This document shows, piece by piece, positions 51,996-61,689 of a stretch of 64,000 nucleotides of DNA. The position numbers were made by a program, and so were the translations under genes. This stretch comes from Agathobacter sp. Lineage in GTDB: Bacteria > Bacillota > Clostridia > Lachnospirales > Lachnospiraceae. Under the pieces are notes generated by a model, which had not been told where the DNA came from, made no database searches, and worked only from the letters and a program-made list of their open reading frames with translations. The first letter of the stretch is position 1. The number at the start of each line of letters is the position of its first letter. Where the stretch lies: the NCBI GenBank assembly GCA_022775045.1, contig JALFLB010000002.1:53450-117449 (forward strand), read 5' to 3'.

Positions 51996-52652
51996 TCATT
52001 CCTCTCTTTCTTCTGTTTTCTGAGCTGCAATCTGTGCGTCACGATCCCTTTTGGAAAAGACACACCCGCAGTAATATTGACGATACATATGATATTCTTT
52101 TGAAATTTCGATTGACTTTTTATATCCGTCCTTCTTCTTAAAATCGGAGAACAGATAGCGGACACCATATTCCTTCTCCAAAGCCGCACCGATTTCATTA
52201 AGCTTTGCCGCATTCTTAAGCGGGCTGATTGACAACGTCGTTGTAAAAAACGCATAATCGTGTGCCTTTGCATACTCTGCCGCCTCCCGAAGCCTGAGTT
52301 CATAACAGGAAAAACAGCGCCGATCCCCCTCCGGCAGATCTTCCATCCCCGCCGCCATCTGATAGAATCGTTCGCTGTCATATCTTCCCTCCACAAAAGA
52401 GACCGGATACCGGGTTGGAAATTCCCGTACGAAGCGCTCCTGCTCCTTTGCGCGCATATGATACTCCTCTGGCGGGTAAATATTGGGATTGTAATAAAAC
52501 ACGGTCACTTGAAAATACTCTGCAAGATATGCGATACAGTAGGAACTGCATGGAGCACAGCAGCTGTGTAGCAAAAGCTTAGGCACACTGGCATCGGTAC
52601 AATGAGCACGAATGAGTTCCTCCATCACATTCTGATAATTGACGGCATTCAT
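51996..52652 (-). CDS. queH: Epoxyqueuosine reductase QueH
   Basis: Reduces epoxyqueuosine to queuosine in tRNA in an oxygen-tolerant-cobalamin-free manner, replacing QueG. The 218-residue protein (DUF208) has [13 protein letters not shown] near the N-terminus, CFSCYELRL in the middle and YYCGCVFS near the C-terminus, all conserved cysteines for its clusters. It complements queA at 15370. No gap separates it from argH. Confidence 0.93.
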   Translation of the reverse strand: MNAVNYQNVMEELIRAHCTDASVPKLLLHSCCAPCSSYCIAYLAEYFQVTVFYYNPNIYPPEEYHMRAKEQERFVREFPTRYPVSFVEGRYDSERFYQMAAGMEDLPEGDRRCFSCYELRLREAAEYAKAHDYAFFTTTLSISPLKNAAKLNEIGAALEKEYGVRYLFSDFKKKDGYKKSIEISKEYHMYRQYYCGCVFSKRDRDAQIAAQKTEEREE

Positions 52653-52661
52653 ATGATCTCC

Positions 52662-53183
52662 TTATGAATCGGCAAAAGACGCAAACATCTGGGAAAAAAT
52701 ATTCTTCCCGGTCTCCGTTTTAAAAATATTCTGATAAGCCTGATCAATTCCTTGATGGTTAACCCCATCTTCATACAGGTTAACAAGGAAATCAGCCTCT
52801 ATCAGAATCTGATAATCCAAACCATCTACATTATTATAAGTATGATGGTGACCGATCAGATAACAGATCCGTTCCACCATATAGTTTTCTACCCCAAGCT
52901 CAGATAACATCTTCTGGGCAACTATCGGTCCCTCCTGCTCCTGAAGCTTTCCATCACAGCAACCATACTTTTCCTCTGCCGGGCGGATTCCAATATCATG
53001 AGTATACGCTGCCGCCTCCAGAATAAAAAGTGAAGGTTCATCCAATCCCTCTTTGACGCCAATCAATCGCGCCAGACTGTGAACCTTGATAAAATGTTGA
53101 ATCCGCTTCGGATCTCCTGAAAAATAGGCTATCATCCTAAGGTACAGATCATCCAGTTGCTGCCTGCAATAACTATTATCCAT
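52662..53183 (-). CDS. HD-domain phosphohydrolase
   Basis: 173 residues. HD residues are visible: HFIKVHSLARLIG, EAAAYTHDIGIRP (the HD pair) and YLIGHHHTYNNVDGLDYQILIEAD. Members of this group hydrolyse nucleotides or phosphate esters, substrate not predictable. ATG at 53181-53183 follows GAGGAG. It overlaps the end of the upstream membrane protein gene by 8 bases and lies 9 bases before queH. Confidence 0.88.
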   Translation of the reverse strand: MDNSYCRQQLDDLYLRMIAYFSGDPKRIQHFIKVHSLARLIGVKEGLDEPSLFILEAAAYTHDIGIRPAEEKYGCCDGKLQEQEGPIVAQKMLSELGVENYMVERICYLIGHHHTYNNVDGLDYQILIEADFLVNLYEDGVNHQGIDQAYQNIFKTETGKNIFSQMFASFADS

Positions 53184-53487
53184 TCTGCTGTTCTCCTCTG
53201 TCGAGCATCTGAAGCACAATCGTTGCCGCTGCATACACAAGAACGCACAGGATCACTAAAACAACCTTGCCGGCAAGCACTCCGACCAGCAGCTCCGCCA
53301 ACAGAAGTACTCCGTGAATCCAAAGTTCAACATGATGCAGCATCACAGCAATTCCCACTTCGAGAATCACCAGCACACACATCGGAACCACCGGCACGTT
53401 ACATGCACAGATTCCGATCACAATCATAGCTGCCGCCACAACGACAAACATCAACAGCGTAAAAAGTGTTTTCTTATCCTTGTTCAT
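53176..53487 (-). CDS. Small membrane protein of unknown function
   Basis: 103 residues with about three hydrophobic helices (LLMFVVVAAAMIVIGICAC, MCVLVILEVGIAVML and a long GVLLLAELLVGVLAGKVVLVILCVLVYAAAT) between a Lys-rich start and a polar end (DRGEQQNG). First gene of the run leading to HD, queH and argH. No family recognised. Confidence 0.75.
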   Translation of the reverse strand: MNKDKKTLFTLLMFVVVAAAMIVIGICACNVPVVPMCVLVILEVGIAVMLHHVELWIHGVLLLAELLVGVLAGKVVLVILCVLVYAAATIVLQMLDRGEQQNG

Positions 53488-53578
53488 CTCTTACCTCGTT
53501 TAAAAATATTGTTGACTCATATGCGCCCATTATACCAATTTCCGTCACAAAGGACAACCTTATAATAAAATTTTATCA

Positions 53579-53617
53579 CAAAAAACCCGCAAAACCGTTC
53601 TCCGGTTCTGCGGGTTG
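53579..53617 (-). terminator. Terminator after tRNA-Thr
   Basis: ACCCGCA and TGCGGGT with inner AACCG/CGGTT form a long stem, T-run on the minus strand. Confidence 0.88.
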
Positions 53618-53624
53618 ATTTCAA

Positions 53625-53696
<72 letters not shown>

Positions 53697-53760
53697 AAAA
53701 AAGTACTTAACTATACTACCAAAACTTTTTTATAAAATCAACTATTTTTTTAAAAATCTA

Positions 53761-53788
53761 TTGACATTCCATTTTAGTTGGATAGAAT
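53761..53788 (+). promoter_or_regulatory. Promoter of the XRE-potABCD operon
   Basis: TTGACA (53761-53766), 16 bases, TAGAAT (53783-53788). TTCCATT and AATGGA inverted elements around it may be the regulator's operator. Confidence 0.65.
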
Positions 53789-53843
53789 GGATTTATTGAG
53801 TTTATTTTTAGTAAACAAAAAATCAATTATTAGGAGCATTACA

Positions 53844-54383
53844 ATGGATATCGGACATCGAATGAAAGAGCTGCGTATCCAATATGGATTAACACAGCAG
53901 GAACTGGCCGATCGAGCGGAACTGACCAAAGGCTTTATATCGCAGTTGGAGCGTAATCAAAACTCTCCTTCGATTGGGACCCTTTTGGACATTATTCAGT
54001 GTCTTGGAACAACGCCAGCCGAATTTTTTGCGGACGAAGAACCCGAACAGATTGTATTCAAATCCGATGATTACTTTGAGAAAGCAGACGACGAAAAACA
54101 TTGCCTTATCGAATGGATTGTCCCCAATGCACAGAAGAATGCCATGGAACCCGTCCGGCTGACTCTGCATGCCGGGGGGACCTCGGAAATCTATCTTCCC
54201 CATGAAGGTGAAGATTTCGGCTATGTGATCAAGGGGACCATCCGAATCAATTTTGGCGGCAAAACACAGATGGTACGTGCCGGTGAATCCTTCTATTTTA
54301 AAGCCGGGAAAAAGCATTATGTCGAGAATACCGGTTCTAGAGATGCGGTTCTGATCTGGGTCACTACACCGCCCAATTTTTAA
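53844..54383 (+). CDS. XRE-cupin transcriptional regulator (PuuR-like)
   Basis: 179 residues: N-terminal helix-turn-helix (MKELRIQYGLTQQELADRAELTKGFISQLERNQNSPSIGTL) and C-terminal cupin (GEDFGYVIKGTIRINFGG, AGESFYFKAGKKHYVENTG). TTAGGAG precedes the ATG at 53844; upstream codons in frame have no ribosome site. First gene of the polyamine transport operon, so it probably senses polyamines and represses uptake, as in other Firmicutes with this arrangement. Confidence 0.92.
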   Translation: MDIGHRMKELRIQYGLTQQELADRAELTKGFISQLERNQNSPSIGTLLDIIQCLGTTPAEFFADEEPEQIVFKSDDYFEKADDEKHCLIEWIVPNAQKNAMEPVRLTLHAGGTSEIYLPHEGEDFGYVIKGTIRINFGGKTQMVRAGESFYFKAGKKHYVENTGSRDAVLIWVTTPPNF

Positions 54384-54407
54384 GATAAAAACAAAGGACA
54401 TAACAAT

Positions 54408-55481
54408 ATGAGCAAACATTTAATCGATTTTATAAATATTTCCAAATCATATGATAACAACCTCGTCCTCGACGAGTTGAATCTCTACATCCGGGAAAAT
54501 GAATTTCTGACACTCCTCGGTCCATCCGGCTGTGGCAAAACAACAACCCTGCGCCTCCTTGGAGGCTTCGAGAAACCGGATCAGGGACAGATTCTTTTTG
54601 ACGGTGCAGATATCACCAACCTCCCTGCTAATGAACGAAAACTCAATACCGTCTTTCAAAAATATTCGCTTTTCCCTCACATGTCCATCGCAGAAAACAT
54701 TGCCTTTGGGCTGAAGATCAGCAAGAAAAGCAAAGCTTACATTAACGATAAGATCAAATACGCATTGAAGCTTGTTAATCTGGAAGGATTCGAAAACCGT
54801 TCCGTCGATTCCCTCTCCGGAGGTCAGCAGCAACGAATTGCCATTGCCCGGGCGATCGTCAATGAGCCGAAGGTACTCCTTCTCGACGAGCCGCTTGGCG
54901 CGCTGGACTTAAAGCTTCGCCAGAACATGCAGTACGAACTGATCCGTTTAAAAGAGGAATTAGGCATCACTTTCGTGTATGTTACCCATGATCAGGAGGA
55001 AGCTCTTACGATGTCTGATACCATTGTTGTCATGAATCAGGGTTACATTCAACAGATCGGCACCCCTGAGAATATCTATAACGAGCCTGAAAATGCATTT
55101 GTTGCTGATTTTATCGGACACAGCAACATCATTGACGGAATCATGATCAAAGATGAGCTGGTGGAAATTCTCGGAGTAAAAATGCCTTGTGTTGACACCG
55201 GTTTTGGCATCAACACTCCTGTAGATGTGGTCATTCGCCCGGAAGATGTCGAGTTGGTAGACCCATCCGAAGGATCTATGGAAGGCGAAGTAACATCCCT
55301 GATCTTCAAGGGAGTCCACTACGAGCTGGATGTGATGGCAAACGGTTACGAATGGCTGGTTCACACCACAAAGTATATTCCGGTCGGAACCCATGTAGGC
55401 ATCCGCGTCATCCCATTTAACATTCAGATCATGCACAAACCAGAATCATCCGATGAAAAGGCGGTGGAGATCGATGAATAA
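54408..55481 (+). CDS. potA: Spermidine/putrescine ABC transporter, ATP-binding protein
   Basis: 357 residues. ABC domain with Walker [11 protein letters not shown]-loop [12 protein letters not shown], signature [15 protein letters not shown], Walker [13 protein letters not shown], then a C-terminal TOBE domain (from about 285). Powers polyamine uptake with PotB, PotC and PotD. Starts 24 bases after the regulator; its stop overlaps the potB start. Confidence 0.94.
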   Translation: MSKHLIDFINISKSYDNNLVLDELNLYIRENEFLTLLGPSGCGKTTTLRLLGGFEKPDQGQILFDGADITNLPANERKLNTVFQKYSLFPHMSIAENIAFGLKISKKSKAYINDKIKYALKLVNLEGFENRSVDSLSGGQQQRIAIARAIVNEPKVLLLDEPLGALDLKLRQNMQYELIRLKEELGITFVYVTHDQEEALTMSDTIVVMNQGYIQQIGTPENIYNEPENAFVADFIGHSNIIDGIMIKDELVEILGVKMPCVDTGFGINTPVDVVIRPEDVELVDPSEGSMEGEVTSLIFKGVHYELDVMANGYEWLVHTTKYIPVGTHVGIRVIPFNIQIMHKPESSDEKAVEIDE

Positions 55482-56298
55482 ATTTAAACAGCAGTTTCTT
55501 GCCGGGCCGTATCTGATCTGGATTATCGGATTTATCATTCTTCCGATGATTATGATTGTCGGCTACGCTTTTTCCGGCAGCGATGGAAACCTTACCCTTG
55601 AATACATTACTTCCATCGCAAACGAGACAAACCGGAAAGCACTTGGACTGTCTTTGGAACTGGGGATCATCTGCACCTTGATTTGTCTGATCATTGCCTA
55701 TCCGCTTGCCATGATCCTAAATAGTATGCAGATCAAAAATCAGGGGCTCGTTGTATTCGTATTTATGCTTCCGATGTGGATGAACTTTATGCTTCGAATC
55801 CTTGCGTGGAAGCTTCTGCTCTCTAAAAACGGAGTAATCAATACTATTTTAATAGGTCTGGGATTATCCAAGATCAATATCATCAACACACCTGTCGCTG
55901 TAGTTCTTGGTATGGTCTATGATTTCCTGCCGTTTATGCTCATGCCAATCTACAATTCCATGACCAGAATCCGCAAAGACTGGATTGAGGCAGCACGTGA
56001 TTTAGGTGCAGGCAGCATAACCATCTTTTTCAAGATTATTCTTCCATTGACCGTGTCCGGCATCATCAGCGGCATCGTCATGGTGTTTGTTCCATCCCTG
56101 ACATCCTTCGCGATTTCACAGGTACTCGGCGGCGGTCATGTCCTTTTAATCGGCAATGTTATTGAGCAGGATTTTATGCAGGGCATGCAGTGGAACGCCG
56201 GAAGTGGTTTATCGTTTGTACTGATGATCTTTGTCATTGCAAGCATGGCACTTGTAAATTCATTTGATAAAGAAGGGGAGGGAACCGCAATATGGTAA
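55474..56298 (+). CDS. potB: Spermidine/putrescine ABC transporter permease
   Basis: 274 residues, about six membrane helices. The cytoplasmic EAA loop that contacts PotA is seen in [25 protein letters not shown]. The ATG overlaps the potA stop by 8 bases with GGTGGAG upstream; an upstream in-frame start would lie further inside potA. Stop overlaps the potC start. Confidence 0.92.
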   Translation: MNKFKQQFLAGPYLIWIIGFIILPMIMIVGYAFSGSDGNLTLEYITSIANETNRKALGLSLELGIICTLICLIIAYPLAMILNSMQIKNQGLVVFVFMLPMWMNFMLRILAWKLLLSKNGVINTILIGLGLSKINIINTPVAVVLGMVYDFLPFMLMPIYNSMTRIRKDWIEAARDLGAGSITIFFKIILPLTVSGIISGIVMVFVPSLTSFAISQVLGGGHVLLIGNVIEQDFMQGMQWNAGSGLSFVLMIFVIASMALVNSFDKEGEGTAIW

Positions 56299-57074
56299 AA
56301 AAATGTGCTTCCAGGTTCTATATGTTTTTGATATTTGCATTCCTTTATCTTCCGATCATTGTGTTGATCGTACTGTCCTTCAACAACTCCCGGTCGAAAG
56401 TAAAGTGGGGAGGCTTCACCCTGCACTGGTACACCAGCTGCTTTCAGGACGAGAAAATAATGTCTGCGTTTGCAACAACTCTGCAGATTACTTTTCTGTC
56501 CGCCATTATTTCCACACTAATTGGAACACTGGCAGCAATCGGTATCGCGGCGATGAAAAAACGCAGCCAGACAATTTATCTCGGAGCCACCAATATTCCT
56601 CTTTTAAATGCAGATATTGTTACCGGAATCTCCATGATGCTGCTATTTGTCAAATTTATGGATCTGGGTTTTGTCACCGTGCTGATTGCTCATATTACAT
56701 TCAGCATCCCCTATGTGATCCTGAATGTGCTTCCAAAGCTTAAGCAGGCAAATCTAAGCACCTATGAGGCTGCGCTGGATCTCGGTGCTTCCCCACTCCT
56801 GGCCTTTTATAAAGTCACCTGGCCGGAGATTCGTCCCGGTGTTTTTTCCGGATTTATGATGGCAGTGACCATGTCACTGGATGATTTCAGCATCACTTAC
56901 TTCACCAAAGGAGCCGGCGTTAACACCCTCTCCACAATGCTCTACACAGAGCTTCGCAAAGGAATCAAGCCCGAATTATACGCGCTTTCCACGATCCTTT
57001 TTTTCGCTGTACTGCTCATTCTGCTGCTTGGCAATGTCCGTCCAGCTAAAAAACAGACCATCGAAAATCATTAA
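56292..57074 (+). CDS. potC: Spermidine/putrescine ABC transporter permease
   Basis: 260 residues, six membrane helices, EAA loop in TYEAALDLGASPLLAFYKVTWPEI. GGGGAGG precedes the start. Partner of PotB in the membrane channel. Followed 24 bases later by potD. Confidence 0.93.
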   Translation: MVKKCASRFYMFLIFAFLYLPIIVLIVLSFNNSRSKVKWGGFTLHWYTSCFQDEKIMSAFATTLQITFLSAIISTLIGTLAAIGIAAMKKRSQTIYLGATNIPLLNADIVTGISMMLLFVKFMDLGFVTVLIAHITFSIPYVILNVLPKLKQANLSTYEAALDLGASPLLAFYKVTWPEIRPGVFSGFMMAVTMSLDDFSITYFTKGAGVNTLSTMLYTELRKGIKPELYALSTILFFAVLLILLLGNVRPAKKQTIENH

Positions 57075-57097
57075 TAAATAAAAAAGGAGTTAATATC

Positions 57098-58174
57098 ATG
57101 ATCAAAAAAAGAATGTTATCCGCAACACTTATTCTGGCACTTGCTGTCTCCTCCCTTGCCGGCTGTGGCAAGAGTTCCTCGTCCAAGGGCAGCGGAGAGA
57201 CTCTGACCGTCTTAAACTATGGGAAATATATGGATGAAAGTGTCATTAAGCAATTTGAAGAAGAAACCGGTATTACCATCAAATACGAGGAATATGAAAG
57301 TCCGGAGGAAATGTACACCAAATACAAAGCCGGCTCCATTGATTATGATGTCATCTGTTCCTCCGAATACATGGTCGAAAAGCTGATCAATGAAGGCGAA
57401 GTTCTTTCAATGGATTATGAATCAATGGACAACTACAAAAACCTGGATCCATCAATTCTTGAAATGGCTTCCTCCTATGACAAGGATCACAACTATTCTG
57501 TACCATATTTTTACGGAACCCTTGGTCTTCTCTACAACAAGACGGAACTTGATGCAGAGACCGTATCCACATGGGACTGCCTTTGGGATCCAACCTACGA
57601 GGATGAAATCATCATGGAGAATTCCGTAAGAGACACCTTTGCTCCGGCACTCATCGATCTAGGCTATTCTCTGAACGAAACAAACGAAGATCATCTTAAC
57701 GAAGCTTTAGAGATACTGAAAAAGCAGAAGAAAGACAAAATTGTATATGGATATTATGTAGATGAAACCGCCGATGCCATGATCGGCGAGGAGGCACTGA
57801 TTGCACTCTGCTACTCCGGTGAGGCAGCTGTCGCTATGGATGAAAACGAGAACCTTGCCTACTCTGTTCCAAAAGAAGGCTCTAATCTGTGGATTGACTC
57901 CTGGTTCGTTCCAAAGTCCTGTACCAACCAGACAAACGCATTAAAATTTTTGAATTTTCTCTGCAAGGAAGACATTGCCCAGAAGAATTTTGAATACGTT
58001 GAGTATGCTTCTCCAATCACTTCCGTTGTCGAGAATCAGGACTCGGAAGTAAAAGAAAATGAGGCAATTAACCCGAGTAAGGAAACCATCAGCCGCTGTG
58101 AAATCTACACTGCCCTAAGCGATGAGGAAGCAGCTTTGTATACCAAGCTGTGGCAGGAATTATTATCTGACTAA
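57098..58174 (+). CDS. potD: Spermidine/putrescine-binding lipoprotein
   Basis: 358 residues. Signal with lipobox SSLAGCGKSSS, so the mature protein is anchored at Cys22 outside the cell. The bilobed binding fold shows the family blocks LTVLNYGKYMDESVIKQFEE and DYDVICSSEYMVEKL, and WIDSWFVPK near the C-terminal lobe. AAGGAG precedes the ATG. Last gene of the operon. Confidence 0.94.
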   Translation: MIKKRMLSATLILALAVSSLAGCGKSSSSKGSGETLTVLNYGKYMDESVIKQFEEETGITIKYEEYESPEEMYTKYKAGSIDYDVICSSEYMVEKLINEGEVLSMDYESMDNYKNLDPSILEMASSYDKDHNYSVPYFYGTLGLLYNKTELDAETVSTWDCLWDPTYEDEIIMENSVRDTFAPALIDLGYSLNETNEDHLNEALEILKKQKKDKIVYGYYVDETADAMIGEEALIALCYSGEAAVAMDENENLAYSVPKEGSNLWIDSWFVPKSCTNQTNALKFLNFLCKEDIAQKNFEYVEYASPITSVVENQDSEVKENEAINPSKETISRCEIYTALSDEEAALYTKLWQELLSD

Positions 58175-58212
58175 AAAATGATTGCATTTCATTACAAAAC
58201 ATGCTAAAGTAA

Positions 58213-58241
58213 AACCACGATGTCCGGCTAACATCGTGGTT
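58213..58241 (+). terminator. Terminator of the potABCD operon
   Basis: AACCACGATGT and ACATCGTGGTT form an 11-bp stem with a seven-base loop and a T-run. Confidence 0.95.
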
Positions 58242-58296
58242 TTTTATTCCATCCCATCTCATGTTTTACGGTATTCCTTTTATGCAAAGGAGTAAC

Positions 58297-59211
58297 ATGA
58301 ACTATCAGGAATTTTTAACAAATATTAAGACACAGTTGTCTTCCCGCATTGACACAGATCTCACATTAGATATCCAGACATTTACCAAGAACAACGGAAC
58401 ACACTATGACGGTCTGGTGATTATGCAGCCCAACCTTAATGTCTCCCCGACAATCTATCTGATGCCATATTACCATCGGTATCTGGAGGGAGTCTGTCTG
58501 GAAGATATCTATGAAGATATTCTGGCAACCTATCATGCCAATCTCCCAAAAGAAGACTTTGACACCAGCATATTTACCGATTATAAAAAGGCAGCATCCC
58601 GTATCGTTATGCGACTTGTAAGCTACAAGTGCAACGAAGAATTACTTAAGGATATACCGCATTACCGCTATCAGGACCTTGCAATTATTTTCTACTGCCT
58701 TCTTAGTGCCGACCAATACAATCAGGCAAATATTCTGATCCACAACGAGCACCTTTCTCTTTGGAATGTTACAGCAGATTCTCTCTATCATGCGGCACTT
58801 ATCAACACACCAAAACTTTTACCCTATGAATTGATTTCCATGCAGTCATTCCTCAGCGAACACCATCCAGACTTTATAAAAGAAATCGAAGATTGTGAAG
58901 TCACCATCTATATTCTCACCAATCATTACCGCACCAACGGGGCAACTGTCATCCTCTACGAGGACCTGCTCCGACAGCTGGCAGAAAAATTTCAGCAGGA
59001 TTTTCTCCTTCTTCCAAGCAGTATCCATGAGGTTCTACTGATTCCTGTTGACTCAGCGGATTCTGAAGATCTTTCCCGATATACCCGGATGGTCCAGGAA
59101 GTAAATGAAACACAGCTCGCTGATGATGAGATTTTAAGTGACCATGCCTATTATTTCAGTCGGATCACCGGACAACTGTCCTATGAGCCAAAAGCTGCAA
59201 GTGCAAAATAA
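58297..59211 (+). CDS. DUF5688 family protein, unknown function
   Basis: 304 residues, soluble, no signal or membrane segment. It matches the Lachnospiraceae family whose N-terminal half includes NGTHYDGLVIM, IYLMPYYHRYLEG and, at the C-terminus, LLPSSIHEVLLIP. Genomes of this group often carry several copies. GGAG lies just before the ATG at 58297. It stands alone between the pot terminator and convergent glgA. Function not known. Confidence 0.85.
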   Translation: MNYQEFLTNIKTQLSSRIDTDLTLDIQTFTKNNGTHYDGLVIMQPNLNVSPTIYLMPYYHRYLEGVCLEDIYEDILATYHANLPKEDFDTSIFTDYKKAASRIVMRLVSYKCNEELLKDIPHYRYQDLAIIFYCLLSADQYNQANILIHNEHLSLWNVTADSLYHAALINTPKLLPYELISMQSFLSEHHPDFIKEIEDCEVTIYILTNHYRTNGATVILYEDLLRQLAEKFQQDFLLLPSSIHEVLLIPVDSADSEDLSRYTRMVQEVNETQLADDEILSDHAYYFSRITGQLSYEPKAASAK

Positions 59212-59237
59212 AAAAATTTAAAAATCCTTATAGAAAC

Positions 59238-59261
59238 GGAGCTGCCCATTCCGGACAGCTC
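59238..59261. terminator. Hairpin between the DUF5688 gene and glgA
   Basis: GGAGCTG (59238-59244) pairs with CAGCTCC (59255-59261). The T-run is better on the minus strand, so it mainly ends glgA. Confidence 0.55.
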
Positions 59262-59276
59262 CCTGATCTATACTAT

Positions 59277-60725
59277 TTATTGTTCACAAATTTTATCGTA
59301 CAGTTTCTCATATTCATGCACTGAAGAATTCCATGAAAAATTCTTGTCCATTGCACGCATCTGCATGTCATTCCATTCTGCTTTATGTTCACTGTATACG
59401 TTGTACGCATAACGAATAATCAGCATCATCTCATGTGCATTAAAATTCATAAACGAAAAACCTGTACCGGTATTTTCATATTCATTATATGGTTCGACGG
59501 TATCCTTTAGGCCTCCCGTCTCTCTCACGATCGGCAGTGTTCCGTAACGCATTGCCATCATCTGACAGAGACCGCACGGCTCAAACATAGAGGGCATGAG
59601 CAACGCATCACTGGATGCAAAAATCTTATGTGCCTGCTCCTCTGAATAGCCAATATACGCACTAATCTTATCCGGATACTTATTCTGAAAATGATGGAAC
59701 ATTTTCTCATACTGGCTCTCACCAGTTCCCAGTACCACCAGTTGTATATCCATTGATGGCAGCAATTCATCCAACGCATAAGCAATCAGGTCGAAGCCCT
59801 TCTGGTTTGTCATACGGGACACAATCCCCACCATAAACGCATCTTCCTTTACCGGAAGTCCCAATTCCTTCTGGAGTGCCGCCTTGTTTCTCTTCTTTCC
59901 CACCAGCGCATCTTTACGTGTAAAATTCGCATGAATGTATGGATCCGTCTGTGGGTTATACTCTTCATAATCAATTCCGTTGAGGATTCCATAAAGCTTG
60001 TATCTTGTTGCACTCATGAGCCCGCTCAGCCCCTCACCACCCTCAACTGTGGTAATATCCCGTGCATAGCTCGGACTGACCGTGGTAACCGCATCCGCAT
60101 ATACCACACCGCCCTTTAAATAATTTGCCTCTCCATATGACTCAAGCTCACTTGCATTAAAAATATGCGCCGGAAGGCCCGTGATATCCATGACCTCACG
60201 AATGCGCCATCTTCCCTGAAACTGCATATTGTGAATGGAGAAGACAGTCTTGATGCCAGCATAAAAATTATCATCCCCAAAAGAGGTTCTTAAATACACC
60301 GGAACAAGTCCAGTCTGCCAATCATTGCAATGTATAATATCCGGAGCGAAATCAATATACGGAAGGCAGGCAAGAACAGCCTTGGAGAAGTAAGCGAACT
60401 TCTCCACATCCTCATAAATCTTATCATATGGAGACGGTCCTGCAAAATAGAATTCATTGTCAACAAAATAGAAATGAATCCCTTTGTACTCTGATTCAAA
60501 AATTCCAACATACTGTCTCCGCCAGTTTAAGTTCACATAAAAATGGCAGACAAAACGAAGCTGCGGAAGAAAAGATGCATCCATGCAGGCATATTTTGGA
60601 ATAATTACCCGCACGTCATACTCTTCCCGATTCATATACTTCGGAAGAGAACCAACCACATCAGCAAGTCCTCCTGTTTTCATATATGGCACCGCCTCTG
60701 ATGAGACAAGCAGAACCTTTTTCAT
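59277..60725 (-). CDS. glgA: Glycogen synthase (GT5, ADP-glucose)
   Basis: 482 residues. ADP-glucose site KTGGLADVVGSLPK at the N-terminus; C-terminal half has GIVSRMTNQKGFDLIAYAL and PSMFEPCGLCQMMAMRYG with the retaining-enzyme Glu. Elongates alpha-1,4-glucan. ATG at 60723-60725 follows GGGAGGT. It begins 29 bases after spo0A in the same direction, so stored glycogen may be tied to sporulation onset, as in other Clostridia. Other glg genes are absent here. Confidence 0.94.
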   Translation of the reverse strand: MKKVLLVSSEAVPYMKTGGLADVVGSLPKYMNREEYDVRVIIPKYACMDASFLPQLRFVCHFYVNLNWRRQYVGIFESEYKGIHFYFVDNEFYFAGPSPYDKIYEDVEKFAYFSKAVLACLPYIDFAPDIIHCNDWQTGLVPVYLRTSFGDDNFYAGIKTVFSIHNMQFQGRWRIREVMDITGLPAHIFNASELESYGEANYLKGGVVYADAVTTVSPSYARDITTVEGGEGLSGLMSATRYKLYGILNGIDYEEYNPQTDPYIHANFTRKDALVGKKRNKAALQKELGLPVKEDAFMVGIVSRMTNQKGFDLIAYALDELLPSMDIQLVVLGTGESQYEKMFHHFQNKYPDKISAYIGYSEEQAHKIFASSDALLMPSMFEPCGLCQMMAMRYGTLPIVRETGGLKDTVEPYNEYENTGTGFSFMNFNAHEMMLIIRYAYNVYSEHKAEWNDMQMRAMDKNFSWNSSVHEYEKLYDKICEQ

Positions 60726-60754
60726 AATAAGCACCTCCCACAAATAGGAATTTC

Positions 60755-61546
60755 CTATTTACTCTTCATCTGTAAACGTATCTTATCCGTAATCAGAGCA
60801 ATAAATTCCGAATTGGTGGGCTTACCTTTTCCATTGCTGATGGTATATCCAAATAATTCATCTAAGGTATCCATCTTACCTCTGCTCCATGCGACCTCAA
60901 TAGCATGCCGGATTGCACGTTCCACACGACTTGGTGTTGTCTGAAACTTTTTGGCAATACCCGGATAAAGGATTTTGGTAATCGAATTGAGCATGTCCAT
61001 ATTGTTGACACACATAATAATTGCTTCCCTTAAGTACTGGTAACCCTTGATATGTGCTGGAACACCCACCTCGTGAATAATGTCTGTAACATCCTCTTCC
61101 AAAGTCTGCATGCTGTAGAGTTCGGCCTTGTCAAAGCCTTCGATTCTACGTATATCCTTCGCATTTCTGCGTCTGATCACCGTCTTGATTCGATCTAAGA
61201 TAATGCTATGGTCAAAAGGCTTCATAATGTAATAATCAGCTCCTTTTGCAAATGCATCCTCTGTGATCCGCTCATTAATAACTGCGCTTACCATCAAAAA
61301 AGACGGTCGGTTATTAAGGGTATGATCCTCACGAATCTTGTCGAGCACGCCGAGTCCATCAAGCTTCGGCATAATAATATCCAACAAAACAACGTCAGGT
61401 TCCTTCTCCTTAATCAACTGGTATGCTTCTTCTCCATCTTTTGCGGTTCCGATTAGCTGAAGTTCGTCATCGCTGGAAACAATTTCCCCCAATAACTCCC
61501 GCATAATCTCATTATCATCTGCAATTGCGACATTTAGTTTTCCCAT
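60755..61546 (-). CDS. spo0A: Stage 0 sporulation master regulator Spo0A
   Basis: 263 residues. Receiver domain with IADDNE, phospho-Asp in [17 protein letters not shown], and IMKPFD; a linker; then the Spo0A C-terminal DNA-binding domain with the hallmark recognition helix [23 protein letters not shown] at 61544-61546 follows AGGAGG. In Clostridia it commits the cell to sporulation. Its promoter carries 0A boxes, so it probably amplifies its own expression. Confidence 0.97.
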   Translation of the reverse strand: MGKLNVAIADDNEIMRELLGEIVSSDDELQLIGTAKDGEEAYQLIKEKEPDVVLLDIIMPKLDGLGVLDKIREDHTLNNRPSFLMVSAVINERITEDAFAKGADYYIMKPFDHSIILDRIKTVIRRRNAKDIRRIEGFDKAELYSMQTLEEDVTDIIHEVGVPAHIKGYQYLREAIIMCVNNMDMLNSITKILYPGIAKKFQTTPSRVERAIRHAIEVAWSRGKMDTLDELFGYTISNGKGKPTNSEFIALITDKIRLQMKSK

Positions 61547-61617
61547 AACAGGCCTCCTAGATGTCAAATTCAGTCATAAACACTATAAACGCAAAACTCA
61601 GGAAGATTCTGCCAAAT

Positions 61618-61669
61618 TTTGTCGATAAATACTAAATAAAATATACCACATTGAAAGCAATTTGACAAA
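61618..61669 (-). promoter_or_regulatory. spo0A promoter with two 0A-box-like sites
   Basis: Minus-strand TTGTCA (61663-61668), 17 bases, TATATT (61640-61645). TTTGTCAAA (61661-61669, minus) overlaps the -35, and TTTGTCGAT (61618-61626, plus) lies downstream of the start. Both match the Spo0A~P consensus TTTGTCRAA, the second with one mismatch. Confidence 0.65.
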
Positions 61670-61689
61670 TTTATTGAAGAAATTTTCCT

